A stretch of DNA of 64,000 nucleotides. Source: Candidatus Foliamicus numerosus. GTDB lineage: Bacteria > Pseudomonadota > Gammaproteobacteria > Steroidobacterales > Foliamicaceae. The position numbers and the translations under genes were made by a program. The notes below the pieces were generated by a model. That model was not told the origin of the DNA and searched no databases. It saw nothing but the letters and a program-made list of their open reading frames with translations. Location of the stretch: assembly GCA_028285945.1 (NCBI GenBank), contig JAPYNE010000023.1, forward strand, positions 24,333 to 88,332, given 5' to 3'. Shown piece after piece: positions 8,769 to 17,545 of the stretch. The first letter of the stretch is position 1. The number at the start of each line of letters is the position of its first letter.

Positions 8769-9980
8769 CTAACCGTTCCAGCGGAAAACGCGCGCCGTGC
8801 AGCCGGCTGGGAAGCGGCTGCGATTTGCGGGGAGCTGGGCGAAACCGTCGGTCTGCGCGAGCGACGCGAAGTCGCCTGAGGTGTTGGTTGGCCGGGGTTG
8901 GGCGGTGAGCCGCCCGGTTTTGTCCGCCGACAGGCGCACCGGAAGGAGCCAAGCGAGCTTCGGCTTGAACATAACAGTTTCGTCCAGCACGGCGGTTTCG
9001 GGACGGGCTTGGCCGGCGCCCTGCGCCTTGTCGAGCGCGGGGATGACGTAGCGGCGCAGGCATACGAGGCTGGAAACAGGATTGCCGGGAAGGCCGAACA
9101 CAGGGATCTCGCCGTGCATGCCGAACCAAAGCGGGAAACCGGGGCGCTGGCGCACGCGGTGGAGGACGGGCGCTACGCCCAGCTCGGCTAGGACGCCCGG
9201 GACATAGTCCTTCGCGCCTTTGGAAACGCCGCCGCTTAGGATCAGCGCATCGCTTTGGGAGAGCGCATAATCAATCCGATCCGCGAGCACGCCGGGATCG
9301 TCGGGCGCGTGCAGGGCGCGGATGCCGGCGTAGCCGTGGCGGCTGAGCAGGGCGGCCATGGCGGGGCCGTTGCTGGAGCGGATCTGCCAAGGTCGGGGGA
9401 GGGCGCCCAGCCCCACCAGTTCGTCGCCGGTGGAAACCAGCGCGATCCGGGGCGTGCGCGCAACCAGCGGATTGGCCACGCCGTTGGCGCTTAGCAGCGC
9501 CATTTCCACGCCGCCGATCCGTTGCCCTGCCTTCAGCAACAGCGCGCCGGCGCGGCGGTCGGAGCCCTTTTTGTGGATGAACTGGCCGCGCTTCGGGCGG
9601 TAGCCGCTGTCGATTTGCACACCTGCGCCGGCATCGCGCACATGTTCGACGGGAACGACGGCATCGGCCCCGTTCGGAATGGGCGCCCCCGTGGCGATGC
9701 GCCAAGCCGCATGCGAATCCAAAAGCGTTGCCGCGGCTTGGCCGGCGCTTTGCGCGCCCTCAAGCCGGAACGCGCGCCGGCCCGACTGCCAGCTTTTCCA
9801 GCGCAGCGCAATGCCGTCCATGGTGGCGCGGTTGTAGGGCGGCAGGTCGCGTTCGGCGCGGATGTTCTCGCGCAATACGCGCCCGGCGGCGGAGGGCAGG
9901 GGCGCTCGCTCGCCCCCCCAAACCGGGACGGTCCTCAGGATCAGCCGCTCGGCCTGCGTGACGGTGAGCTCTGTTTGCAT
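8769..9980 (-). CDS. moeA: molybdopterin molybdotransferase MoeA
   Basis: Inserts molybdate into adenylylated molybdopterin. The 403 residues are the normal length. Visible are LPPYNRATMDGIALRW (substrate-binding motif with PYxxSxMDG-like spacing), RIATGAPIPNGADAVVPVEH, GDELVGLGALP, LILSGGVSKGAKDYVPGVL and FGLPGNPVSSLVCLRRYVIP in the expected order. A single GTG/ATG choice is not critical; ATG at 9980 is used. It is separated from moaB by the aminotransferase gene. It lies upstream of, and on the opposite strand to, the molybdenum hydroxylase cluster that begins at 12665. Confidence 0.95.
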   Translation of the reverse strand: MQTELTVTQAERLILRTVPVWGGERAPLPSAAGRVLRENIRAERDLPPYNRATMDGIALRWKSWQSGRRAFRLEGAQSAGQAAATLLDSHAAWRIATGAPIPNGADAVVPVEHVRDAGAGVQIDSGYRPKRGQFIHKKGSDRRAGALLLKAGQRIGGVEMALLSANGVANPLVARTPRIALVSTGDELVGLGALPRPWQIRSSNGPAMAALLSRHGYAGIRALHAPDDPGVLADRIDYALSQSDALILSGGVSKGAKDYVPGVLAELGVAPVLHRVRQRPGFPLWFGMHGEIPVFGLPGNPVSSLVCLRRYVIPALDKAQGAGQARPETAVLDETVMFKPKLAWLLPVRLSADKTGRLTAQPRPTNTSGDFASLAQTDGFAQLPANRSRFPAGCTARVFRWNG

Positions 9981-10033
9981 CGGCGCATAGCCTAACCGGT
10001 AAAGAGAGGGCGTCCTGTCCTCCGCGAGGGATC

Positions 10034-10056
10034 AGCGAGGGCTGGAAACCCTCGCT
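10034..10056. terminator. 8-bp hairpin between Sua5-like gene and moeA
   Basis: AGCGAGGG and CCCTCGCT form an 8-bp stem with a 7-base loop, in the 141-bp gap after the Sua5-like stop (10122) and before moeA. No U-tract follows on either strand, so it could be a Rho-assisted or simply stabilising stem rather than a classic terminator. Confidence 0.3.
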
Positions 10057-10121
10057 CTTGGCGTTATTCAGAGAAGATTAGGCGGAGGCCGGGCGCCTCA
10101 ACACTTATGCTGCTGCGGGGT

Positions 10122-10829
10122 TCAGGGGAGGCGCAGTTCCACCTTGCCATGCTTTCCGAAGGCGGCGGCGACTTGGTCGAACACCACGCCCACGCGGATC
10201 ACGGAGAAGTCGCGGAAGTCGATGATGGTGCTGGAATGCCCCTGCGGGTTGGCGTATCTGGACGTGCCGTAATCGAAATACACGCTGGCCGCCTCGCGCA
10301 CCGGAGCTTCGATATCCTGGTAGCGGTACTTGGAGCCCTGAAGCGAGGTGTTGGCTGAGGAGCCGAAAACCGGCATGCCGCGTTGCCAGGACTGCCGCGC
10401 AATCTCGTTGTGGAACTGACCGGCGTTGAGCAGCATGTCCATGGTGCCGGCCTTGGTGGAGGATTTCATCACGAAGGGCTCCACGCGGCCGAAGAACTCG
10501 TGTCGGATCCGGAATGGCGCGACGATGGAGAAGGGGATGTTCTCCTCGCGCACGATGGTTTCGGCCAGGTCGTGCTTCCAGTCTTCCATCGTGTGAATGG
10601 CGCGGCTCATCTCGACATTGGCGAACAGGCCGCCGGGCTTCTCGTAGCTGCGCTTCTTGGCGGCGTAGATGGCGCGGATGCCTGCCTCGGTGCAAGCATT
10701 CACGGCGTAGGCCACGTCCAGCGGCGCGATGGCGACCTTGCCTGCCGCGATCGTGTCGAGCAGCAAGGCCACGTCGGCTTGGAGCCGGCTGGCAGGCACG
10801 GGGTCGGCGGTGGTTCGGTCCTTGTTCAT
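10122..10829 (-). CDS. Sua5/YciO/YrdC-domain protein
   Basis: About 235 residues with a Sua5/YciO/YrdC fold. The typical KKRSYEKPGG segment (the KRxxxKP-type ATP/threonine binding motif) lies near residue 60, and a later segment reads PVFGSSANTSLQGSKYRY, matching the SSAN motif of this family. Family members form threonylcarbamoyl-AMP for tRNA t6A or act on related substrates. Divergence from canonical TsaC and the operon with an MmgE/PrpD gene suggest a side branch, not necessarily t6A synthesis. ATG at 10829 is preferred; a TTG at 10841, just after the PrpD stop, would add four residues. Confidence 0.7.
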   Translation of the reverse strand: MNKDRTTADPVPASRLQADVALLLDTIAAGKVAIAPLDVAYAVNACTEAGIRAIYAAKKRSYEKPGGLFANVEMSRAIHTMEDWKHDLAETIVREENIPFSIVAPFRIRHEFFGRVEPFVMKSSTKAGTMDMLLNAGQFHNEIARQSWQRGMPVFGSSANTSLQGSKYRYQDIEAPVREAASVYFDYGTSRYANPQGHSSTIIDFRDFSVIRVGVVFDQVAAAFGKHGKVELRLP

Positions 10830-10841
10830 GGCCAAGCGCAA

Positions 10842-12218
10842 TCACTCGCAGAAAGGCGCGATAAGGCTCTCGACCCGATCAAGCTCTTGCAGCCTGTCCA
10901 AGGTTGCGGCGGTGTGCGCGGCATCGATCCTGTTGTCTCCTTTAGTGAGGCCGGCGAATTTTACGAGCAGATCATTGCGTTTCATAGGATTGGCCGGCGT
11001 GCCCAAGCTGTCCAGCACATCCGAGCGGCGGACTTGCCCGCCGCGCGTTTTCAGTTCCAGCCAGCTGCCGAAATGCGCGGGGAAGGCCGCCTGCATCCGG
11101 GCATCGGCCACCGCCTCCACGCGGTCGGCGACGGCCAGCGTGCGCGGGTCGGCGAGCGCCTCGCCCATGAAGCCGGCAACGGAACCGGGGCCGTAATGCA
11201 GTGCCGCGCCAAGCGTGAAGGGCAGGCTGTACTGCGCGGCCATTTCCGAAGTCGGTCGGCGCAGCATGTGCTGCGTCACCAGGATGTCGGGGCCGCCCAC
11301 GGTGATCGATTCGATTTCGCCCGGATCGAGGCTGAAGTTGCCGGTCACTTCGGCCAGCGCGTCCAGCGTGGAGTGAAACAGCCGGCAGCAGGGATAGGGC
11401 TTGTAGCTGATGCGGTGGATTTCGGGACCGTCGGGGTGCGGGCGGTTAAGCCGCCCGGGATCGGAGTTCGCCCCGAAGTTGTGGATCAGGCCGTAGCGTC
11501 CTTCCAGGGCCTGTTCCGGCCCGGCGATGCCCAGCGCCGCATGCTCGGCGGCCATCACGCCGTGCAGCGCCGCGTAGCCGCCATGCAGGCGCTTGACCGT
11601 GGTGCCCTCCGGTTCCTGGCTGAACTGCATGGAGCCGCCGGCCATCGACAGCATCAGCCCCCAGCCGCGCGCCAGCTCGCGCGGCGACAGGCGCAACAGC
11701 ACGGCGGCCGCCGCCGCCGCGCCGAAGCCCACGAACAGGCTGGTGGGATGGAATCCCAGCTCTATGGTCTCGGCCGCATTGGTGGCGGCGCCCACCCGGC
11801 CTGAGGCTTCGTATCCGGCAAGGATGGCCGCCGCCATATGCTCGCCGCCCAAGCCGTGATGCGCGGCCAGCGCCAGACTGGAGGCGATCACCGCGGCGCC
11901 CGGATGGCTGACCGATTCGTCGTGCGTGTCGTCCAGCTCCATGCCGTGCGCCGAGGTGGCGTTCACGAAGGCGGCCAGGGTCGGCGCCAGTCGCAGTTCC
12001 GATGCCAGCAGCGGCGCGTTGCCGGAGCCGGCGTGCGGCGCCGCCCATTCGTGCAGCCTCCGCCCCCAAGCCAGCATGGAGCCGGCATAGCAGCACCCTA
12101 GGTGGTCGAGGATGAGATTGCGGATTTGCGCCAGATCGCGCGCGGCCAGCGGAGCCTCGCCCGCCGCCAGCAACTCCTCCGCCAACGCCAGGCTCGAAGC
12201 GCTGCGGTTGATGTTCAC
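10842..12218 (-). CDS. MmgE/PrpD family protein
   Basis: A 458-residue member of the MmgE/PrpD superfamily (2-methylcitrate dehydratase, cis-aconitate decarboxylase and iminodisuccinate epimerase relatives). The signature GMELDDTHDESVSHPGAAVI, with its conserved acidic and His residues, lies near residue 92. Later conserved stretches are YKPYPCCRLFHSTLDAL and KTRGGQVRRSDVLDS. The substrate is not evident. Its ATG overlaps the stop of a 78-residue reading frame upstream (ATGA-type overlap), and the Sua5-like gene follows downstream, so three genes probably form one minus-strand operon divergent from coxG. Confidence 0.88.
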   Translation of the reverse strand: MNINRSASSLALAEELLAAGEAPLAARDLAQIRNLILDHLGCCYAGSMLAWGRRLHEWAAPHAGSGNAPLLASELRLAPTLAAFVNATSAHGMELDDTHDESVSHPGAAVIASSLALAAHHGLGGEHMAAAILAGYEASGRVGAATNAAETIELGFHPTSLFVGFGAAAAAAVLLRLSPRELARGWGLMLSMAGGSMQFSQEPEGTTVKRLHGGYAALHGVMAAEHAALGIAGPEQALEGRYGLIHNFGANSDPGRLNRPHPDGPEIHRISYKPYPCCRLFHSTLDALAEVTGNFSLDPGEIESITVGGPDILVTQHMLRRPTSEMAAQYSLPFTLGAALHYGPGSVAGFMGEALADPRTLAVADRVEAVADARMQAAFPAHFGSWLELKTRGGQVRRSDVLDSLGTPANPMKRNDLLVKFAGLTKGDNRIDAAHTAATLDRLQELDRVESLIAPFCE

Positions 12219-12451
12219 GCGGCTTCACCCGTTTGTTTGCGGCGCAGGGATTCGGTGGCTGCGATTTCAGGCGAGCCGCTGGCGGGGTCTATCACCACGC
12301 CGTAGCTGTCGCGCGCCTGTTTGATCGAAAGCAGGCTGTTGATGCCGTCATAGGCCGCAGCCATCGTGCGCGGCGATACTTCGCCGCTCGCCAGCCGTCG
12401 TGCGAGCGAATCGGATGGCCGGCTTATTTGAGGCGTGTTTTCCAAAAGCAT
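12215..12451 (-). CDS. small protein of unknown function upstream of PrpD gene
   Basis: A 78-residue frame starting MLLENTPQISRPSDS. The ATG at 12451 has a good Shine-Dalgarno (GGGAG, about 3 bases upstream), whereas the longer open frame to 13069 overlaps coxG antisense and has no support. The predicted protein is polar and mostly helical (SLARRLASGEVSPRTMAAAY, LLSIKQARDS) and has no recognised domain. Its stop overlaps the start of the MmgE/PrpD gene by 4 bases, implying translational coupling and a shared role. I do not recognise a family. Confidence 0.55.
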   Translation of the reverse strand: MLLENTPQISRPSDSLARRLASGEVSPRTMAAAYDGINSLLSIKQARDSYGVVIDPASGSPEIAATESLRRKQTGEAA

Positions 12452-12664
12452 TGCTCCCGGTGCGCTGTTCGCAAACGAATACCATATAGCAGTCATTTTC
12501 GGGACAGCACGCCGGTCGGAAACGACCTGCGCCGGGAGAGCCGTCGCCTGCGATTGTCGAAAGCCGCCTGCGCCGGTTAGGATTGCCGCATGGACCGGGC
12601 TGGCATTCCGCTGCGATTCATCGTTCGCCAGCCCGGCAAGCAGGCTTAGGGGGCTTCTGCAAAA

Positions 12665-13255
12665 TTGGAGATCAAGGGAGAACAGGTTTTCGCGCATTCC
12701 CGCGAAGCGGTTTGGGAGGCGTTGCTCGATCCAGAGGTGCTGGGCGCCTGCGTGCCCGGCTGCGATACCTTCAATCAGGTGAGCGAGAACCGCTACCAAG
12801 CCTTGGCGAAGGTGGAGGTGGGCCCGGTGAGCGCCAGTTTCTCGGTGGAAATACGCATTGTCGATCCCGACCCGCCGAACGCCTACCGCCTGGAGGGCAG
12901 CGCCAAGTCGCCGTTGGGGTTCGGTCGCGGCGCGGCGGATGTGCATCTGGCCGAGGACGGGCAAGGCGGCACGAGCCTCAGCTATACGGCGAGCCTTTCG
13001 CTGGGCGGCAAGCTCGGGCAGGTGGGATCGCGGCTGCTTTCGGCCATGACCCGCAAAATCGCGGCGCATTTCTTCGGGTGCCTTGCCGACATCCTGGACG
13101 GAAGGCGGTCGGTGGCCACTCCATCGAAGAGGCCTTGGGGCTTGGGACGCTGGCTCGTGAGGCCGACCCCGCGGTGGGCAATTCTGTTGATTGCGGGATC
13201 CTTCATCGGGTTTGTCATCTACTGGGCGCTCAAGACCTTTGGCGTATTGGACTGA
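12665..13255 (+). CDS. coxG: CoxG-type SRPBCC protein (CO dehydrogenase subunit G family)
   Basis: A 196-residue SRPBCC-fold protein of the CoxG family. The START-like pocket (residues 1-150) begins KGEQVFAHSREAVWEALLDP and carries the typical VPGCD turn. A C-terminal membrane segment follows (WAILLIAGSFIGFVIYWAL), consistent with CoxG anchoring the molybdenum hydroxylase to the membrane. It is the first gene of the cox cluster, 91 bases ahead of coxS. The start is TTG at 12665; no in-frame ATG lies close by. Divergent from the PrpD operon across about 213 bases with no other clear feature. Confidence 0.88.
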   Translation: MEIKGEQVFAHSREAVWEALLDPEVLGACVPGCDTFNQVSENRYQALAKVEVGPVSASFSVEIRIVDPDPPNAYRLEGSAKSPLGFGRGAADVHLAEDGQGGTSLSYTASLSLGGKLGQVGSRLLSAMTRKIAAHFFGCLADILDGRRSVATPSKRPWGLGRWLVRPTPRWAILLIAGSFIGFVIYWALKTFGVLD

Positions 13256-13346
13256 GCGCCGCCGCCAAGCTGCGGAACGCGGTATGATCCGGGCTTAAGG
13301 TCGGCGTTTGCCGGCATCGATCGAAGGCTAAATATGGAGGGCGGGG

Positions 13347-13826
13347 ATGGACGTTCAGGTTTCGTTCACGCTTAACGGCAAGATGGTCAGCGCCGCCGCC
13401 GGCAGCGCCACGCTGCTGGTGGATCTGCTTCGCAATCGTTTTGGATTGACGGGCACCCATGTGGGTTGCGACACCAGCCAGTGCGGCGCCTGCGTGGTCC
13501 ATGTTGACGGCGCCTCGGTGAAGAGCTGCACCATGCTGGCGGCGCAGATAGACGGCTGCGCCGTCGATACCATCGAGGGGCTGTCGGGCAACGGCGAGCT
13601 GCACCCCTTGCAGCAGGCATTTCACGAGCACCACGCCTTGCAGTGCGGCTTTTGCACGCCGGGCATGATCATGAGCGCGGCGGATCTTCTGAAGCGCAAC
13701 CCGCGGCCCAGCGAGCTTGAGGTGCGCGACTGGCTGGAGGGCAACATGTGCCGCTGCACCGGCTACCACAACATCGTGAAGGCGGTGCGCGCCGCCGCCG
13801 GTGTCATGGGCGAGGAAGGATCATGA
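13347..13826 (+). CDS. coxS: molybdenum hydroxylase small subunit, two [2Fe-2S] clusters
   Basis: The 159-residue iron-sulfur subunit of a xanthine-oxidase-family enzyme. The N-terminal plant-ferredoxin-like domain has [17 protein letters not shown] and a later SCTM cysteine. The C-terminal helical domain has [16 protein letters not shown] and [12 protein letters not shown], so all eight cluster ligands are present. It passes electrons from the Mo site in CoxL to the flavin in CoxM. A Shine-Dalgarno (GGAGGGCGGGG) precedes ATG 13347, and the stop overlaps the coxL start in an ATGA. Confidence 0.96.
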   Translation: MDVQVSFTLNGKMVSAAAGSATLLVDLLRNRFGLTGTHVGCDTSQCGACVVHVDGASVKSCTMLAAQIDGCAVDTIEGLSGNGELHPLQQAFHEHHALQCGFCTPGMIMSAADLLKRNPRPSELEVRDWLEGNMCRCTGYHNIVKAVRAAAGVMGEEGS

Positions 13827-16219
13827 GCGGCGGCATGGGCATAGGCGCCGCCGCGCCGCGCAGCGAGGACCGCCGCTTCATTACCGGCCGGGGGCGCTAT
13901 GTGGACGACATCAACCTGCGCTCGCAGCAGTACGCCTGGTTCGTCCGGTCGCCCCATCCGCATGCCGAGGTGCGGAGCATTGATGCCGGGCAGGCGCTGG
14001 AGATGCCCGGCGTGACCGCGGTTCTTACCGGTGCCGACCTCGAGGCCGACGAAGTGGGCTCGCTGCCTGTGGCCTGGGGCATCACCAGCGTGGACGGCTC
14101 GCCGGCGGTGGAGCCCGGGTTCCCGGCATTGGCGGACGGCCGCGTGCGCTACGTGGGCAATCCGGTGGCGGTGGTGATCGCGGAAACGCGTGCCGCGGCG
14201 CGCGATGCCGCGGAAGCGGTCAACGTTCATTACGAGGAACTCGATTCGGTTTCCAGCGCGGCGGCCGCGATGGAGGAGGGCGCTCCGCAGATCCACGAAG
14301 CCGCCGAAGGCAATCTATGCTTCAACTGGGAGTGGCTGCCCTCGGCCATGGCGCCGGACGCGAAGGCCAATACCGAGAAGGCTCTGAAGGAAGCCGCGCA
14401 TGTCGTGTCGCTGGAACTGGTCAACAACCGCTTGGTGCCCAACGCCATGGAGCCGCGGGCCTCGCTGGCCGACTTCAACCCCGCCACCGGCCAGTTGACG
14501 CTCTACACCACCAGCCAGAATCCGCATGTGAACCGGCTGCTCCTATGCACGGCAACGCTGAAGATGCCTGAGCATAAGGTGCGTGTGGTGGCGCCCGATG
14601 TGGGCGGCGGTTTCGGCTCGAAGATCTACCACTACGCCGAGGAGCTGGTGGTGTGCTGGGCTTCGCGGCGCTTGGGCGTGCCGGTCAAGTGGACCGCCGA
14701 GCGCAGCGAGTCGTTTCTCGGCGACGCCCAAGGCCGCGACCATCTGACCCGCGTGGAACTGGCGCTGGATGCCGAGGCGCGCTTCACCGCCTTGAGGGTG
14801 GACACCATCGCCAACCTCGGCAGCTACGTTTCGACCTTCGGGGCGGCCGTGCCCACGGTGTTCTACGGGCCCTTGCTGGCCGGCGTGTACAAGACGCCCA
14901 ATATCTACGCGACCGTAAAAGGCGTGTTCACCAACACCACGCCCACCGATGCCTATCGCGGCGCGGGGCGGCCCGAGGCCTGCTACCTGATCGAGCGCGT
15001 CGTTGATGAGGCTGCGGCCCAACTGGGCATGGATCCGGCCGAAATCCGCCGCCGCAACTTTATTCAGCCGGACGAGTTTCCTTATCAATCGCCGGTGGGG
15101 CAGCTCTACGACTCGGGCGAATTCGAGGGATGTTTGGATCTGGCCATGGAAATCAACGGCTATGCGGGGTTCGACGAGCGCCGCAAGCAGAGCGAAGCGC
15201 GCGGGCGGCTGCGCGGCCGCGGAATGAGCTTCTATATCGAGGCCTGCGGCGCCGCGCCTTCGCAGGCGGCCGGCCAGCTGGGCGCCCGCGCCGGCCTCTA
15301 CGAAGTGGCCACGGTGCGCGTGCATCCCACGGGCGCTGTGCAGGTGATGACCGGCACGCACAGCCACGGCCAGAGCCACGAAACCACTTTCGCGCAGATC
15401 GTGTCCGACCGCTTAGGGGTCGATTTCGCCAATGTGGAGATCGTCCACGGCGACACCGGCGAGGTCCCCTTCGGAATGGGCACCTACGCCTCGCGCTCGC
15501 TGGCCGTGGGCGGCAGCGCGCTGGTCAAGGCGCTGGACAAGGTGGTTGAGAAAGGCCGCAAGATCGCCGCGCATCTGCTCGAAGCGGCGGCCGGCGACAT
15601 CGAGTTCAGCGACGGCCAGTTCCGGGTGGCCGGCACCGATCGCCAGGTGGCATTCGGCGACGTGGCGCTGGCGGCCTATGTGCCGCACAACTACCCGCTG
15701 CAAGAGCTGGAGCCTGGGCTTGAGGAAACGTCCTTCTTCGATCCGGAGAACTTCACCTTTCCTTCGGGCTGCTACATCTGCGAGGTGGAGGTGGATACGG
15801 AAACGGGCGTGGTGGAAATTCGCGACTTTGTGGCTGCCGACGATTTCGGCAACATCATCAATCCCATGGTGGTGGAAGGGCAGGTGCATGGGGGTTTGGC
15901 GCAAGGCATCGGCCAGGCTCTGATGGAGCATTGCCGCTACACGCCCGAGGGCCAGCTTCTGACCGGTTCGTACATGGACTACTGCATGCCGCGCGCCGAC
16001 GATCTGCCGTCATTCAAGGTGGCCACCCGATGCACGCCCACGCCATTCAATCCGCTGGGCGCGAAGGGCTGCGGCGAGGCTGGCGCGATCGGGGCGCCCC
16101 CGGCGGTTATGAACGCCGTTCTGGATGCGTTGCGGCCGCTGGGCGTGAAGCATATCGACATGCCGGCCACGCCGAACGCCGTTTGGTGGGCCATCGAAGC
16201 GGCCCGGTCCGGCGAGTAG
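13823..16219 (+). CDS. coxL: molybdenum hydroxylase large subunit, form II CoxL type
   Basis: The 798-residue molybdopterin-cytosine-dinucleotide subunit of a xanthine oxidase/CO dehydrogenase-type enzyme. The start at 13823 (ATGA overlap with coxS) gives the normal N-terminus with [17 protein letters not shown]. The active-site loop near residue 376 reads AYRGAGR, the signature of form II (BMS) enzymes. Form I CO dehydrogenases have AYRCSFR. C-terminal [18 protein letters not shown] carries the catalytic Glu. With CoxS and CoxM it forms the usual heterohexamer. Form II enzymes are not proven CO oxidisers, so the substrate could be another aldehyde, heterocycle or acyl compound. Confidence 0.95.
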   Translation: MSGGMGIGAAAPRSEDRRFITGRGRYVDDINLRSQQYAWFVRSPHPHAEVRSIDAGQALEMPGVTAVLTGADLEADEVGSLPVAWGITSVDGSPAVEPGFPALADGRVRYVGNPVAVVIAETRAAARDAAEAVNVHYEELDSVSSAAAAMEEGAPQIHEAAEGNLCFNWEWLPSAMAPDAKANTEKALKEAAHVVSLELVNNRLVPNAMEPRASLADFNPATGQLTLYTTSQNPHVNRLLLCTATLKMPEHKVRVVAPDVGGGFGSKIYHYAEELVVCWASRRLGVPVKWTAERSESFLGDAQGRDHLTRVELALDAEARFTALRVDTIANLGSYVSTFGAAVPTVFYGPLLAGVYKTPNIYATVKGVFTNTTPTDAYRGAGRPEACYLIERVVDEAAAQLGMDPAEIRRRNFIQPDEFPYQSPVGQLYDSGEFEGCLDLAMEINGYAGFDERRKQSEARGRLRGRGMSFYIEACGAAPSQAAGQLGARAGLYEVATVRVHPTGAVQVMTGTHSHGQSHETTFAQIVSDRLGVDFANVEIVHGDTGEVPFGMGTYASRSLAVGGSALVKALDKVVEKGRKIAAHLLEAAAGDIEFSDGQFRVAGTDRQVAFGDVALAAYVPHNYPLQELEPGLEETSFFDPENFTFPSGCYICEVEVDTETGVVEIRDFVAADDFGNIINPMVVEGQVHGGLAQGIGQALMEHCRYTPEGQLLTGSYMDYCMPRADDLPSFKVATRCTPTPFNPLGAKGCGEAGAIGAPPAVMNAVLDALRPLGVKHIDMPATPNAVWWAIEAARSGE

Positions 16220-16234
16220 GGGAGGTTCAAGCCA

Positions 16235-17032
16235 ATGCGTGAATTCGACTATTACCGCGCCGGCTCGGTGCGCGATGCGGCCAAGCGCCTTGCGGCATCT
16301 GGCAACGCCATGCTGCTGGCCGGCGGCATGACGCTGCTGCCGGCGCTGAAGATGCGCCTCAATGAACCCTCGGAACTGATCGATCTGGGCGGCATTGACG
16401 AACTGAAGGGTGTGAAGCTGAGCCGCAAGGGAGCGCATATCGGCGCCACCACCACGCATGTTGAGGTGGCCGGCAATGTGGAGCTGCGCGCCGCCATTCC
16501 GGTGATTTCGCAGGCTGCGGAATCCATCGGCGATCCGCAGGTTCGCAATCGCGGCACGCTGGGCGGCTCGGTGGCCAACAACGACCCTGCGGCGGACTAT
16601 CCGGCGGTGGCGCTGGGGCTGGGGGCCACGATCATTACCAACAAGCGCAAGATTTCCGCCGACAGTTTCTTTGTTGGCCTATTCGAGACGGCTTTGGGCA
16701 CCGGCGAGATGGTGACCGAAGTGCTGTTCCCGCTTCCGCAGCGGGCCGGCTACGCGAAGTTCCCCAACCCGGCTACCCGCTACGCGCTGGTGGGCGTGTG
16801 CGTGGCGCAGTTCAAGTCGGGCGTGCGGGTGGCGGTGACCGGCGCGGGGCCTTCGGTGTACCGCCTGGAGGATTTCGAGGAGGCGCTGGAAGGCGACTTT
16901 TCGTCGGATGCGCTCGACGGGCTTTCGGTATCCGCCGCCAATCTCAACGACGATATGCACGCCAGCGCCGAGTACCGCGCCCACCTGGTGGGCGTCATGG
17001 CCCGCCGCGCCGTGGCCATGGCCCTCGACTAG
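16235..17032 (+). CDS. coxM: molybdenum hydroxylase medium (FAD) subunit
   Basis: The 265-residue FAD-binding subunit (FAD_binding_5 plus CO_deh_flav_C). The flavin-binding loops are visible as LAGGMTLLPALKMRLNEP and RGTLGGSVANNDPAADYPAV, and the C-terminal domain as YAKFPNPATRYALVGV. It transfers electrons from the CoxS clusters to quinone or another acceptor. It lies 15 bases after coxL with a clear Shine-Dalgarno (GGGGAGG). A 513-base repeat-filled gap separates it from coxD. Confidence 0.95.
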   Translation: MREFDYYRAGSVRDAAKRLAASGNAMLLAGGMTLLPALKMRLNEPSELIDLGGIDELKGVKLSRKGAHIGATTTHVEVAGNVELRAAIPVISQAAESIGDPQVRNRGTLGGSVANNDPAADYPAVALGLGATIITNKRKISADSFFVGLFETALGTGEMVTEVLFPLPQRAGYAKFPNPATRYALVGVCVAQFKSGVRVAVTGAGPSVYRLEDFEEALEGDFSSDALDGLSVSAANLNDDMHASAEYRAHLVGVMARRAVAMALD

Positions 17033-17093
17033 CGGGCCGCCTGCTTGCTGCGCTTGGTCGCGTCCGCTGCTTTGCCCCTTGCTGCGCCTGATC

Positions 17094-17205
17094 GCGCCTG
17101 CTGCCTTGCCCCTTGCCGCCGGGAGACGCATGAACCCATCCATGGGGCTTGGCGGCGGCTCCTGCCGCCGACACTCCCGGCGGCAAGGGGCAAGGCAGCA
17201 GGCGC
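17094..17205 (+). repeat. palindromic element B1 (forward core, 32-bp perfect arms)
   Basis: Arms 17094-17125 and 17174-17205 are reverse complements over all 32 positions, around a 48-base core (17126-17173). The core runs ACGCATGAA, hairpin CCCATCCATGGG, GCTTGG, hairpin CGGCGGC-TCCT-GCCGCCG, ACA. This is the reference version of the family core. It lies between coxM and coxD in the direction of transcription. Confidence 0.88.
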
Positions 17206-17545
17206 TGATGCTGGCGGGAGGCGCATGAACCCGTCCGTGGGGCTTGGCGGCGGCCTCCTGCCGCTGACACTCCCGGCGGCAAGGGGCAAGGCAGCAGAAG
17301 CTGACGCTGGCGGGGGGCGCATGAACCCGTCCATGAGGCTTGGCGGCGGCTCCTGCCGCCGACACTCCCGGCGGCAAGGGGCAAGGCAGCAGAAGCTGAC
17401 GCTGGCGGGGGGCGCATGAATCCGTCCGTGGGGCTTGGCGGCGGCTCCTGCCGCCGACACTCCCGGCGGCAAGGGGCAAGGCAGCAGAAGCTGACGCTGG
17501 CGAGGGGCGCATGAATCCGTCCGTGGGGCTTGGCGGCGGCGCAGC
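17206..17545 (+). repeat. tandem array of four further cores, 95-bp period
   Basis: Downstream of B1 the core plus right arm is repeated head to tail. GCATGAA occurs at 17128, 17223, 17319, 17414 and 17509, giving steps of 95, 96, 95 and 95. The last unit is cut off 37 bases into its core, right before the coxD start. Copies differ by single substitutions (CCCATCC to CCCGTCC, CCGCC to CCGCT). The sequence between cores (GAAGCTGACGCTGGCGGGG) no longer pairs with the right arm, so only B1 is a full palindrome. It fills the rest of the coxM-coxD gap. Confidence 0.85.

Noticed and set aside
12452-13069. N-terminal extension of the small protein upstream of PrpD
   Set aside because: It lies antisense to coxG, whose protein is clearly conserved, and the ATG at 12451 has a good ribosome site.
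16679-17512. Long open frames running through repeat regions (also 17045-17419, 34560-35090, 38505-38930, 41474-42160)
   Set aside because: They are translations of GC-rich repeats with Arg/Pro/Gly/Ser-rich products, differ between frames and match no family.
17126-17545. CRISPR-like array (regular repeats at 95 bp)
   Set aside because: The whole unit is repeated, there are no unique spacers of constant length and no cas genes. The repeat contains the palindromic-family core.
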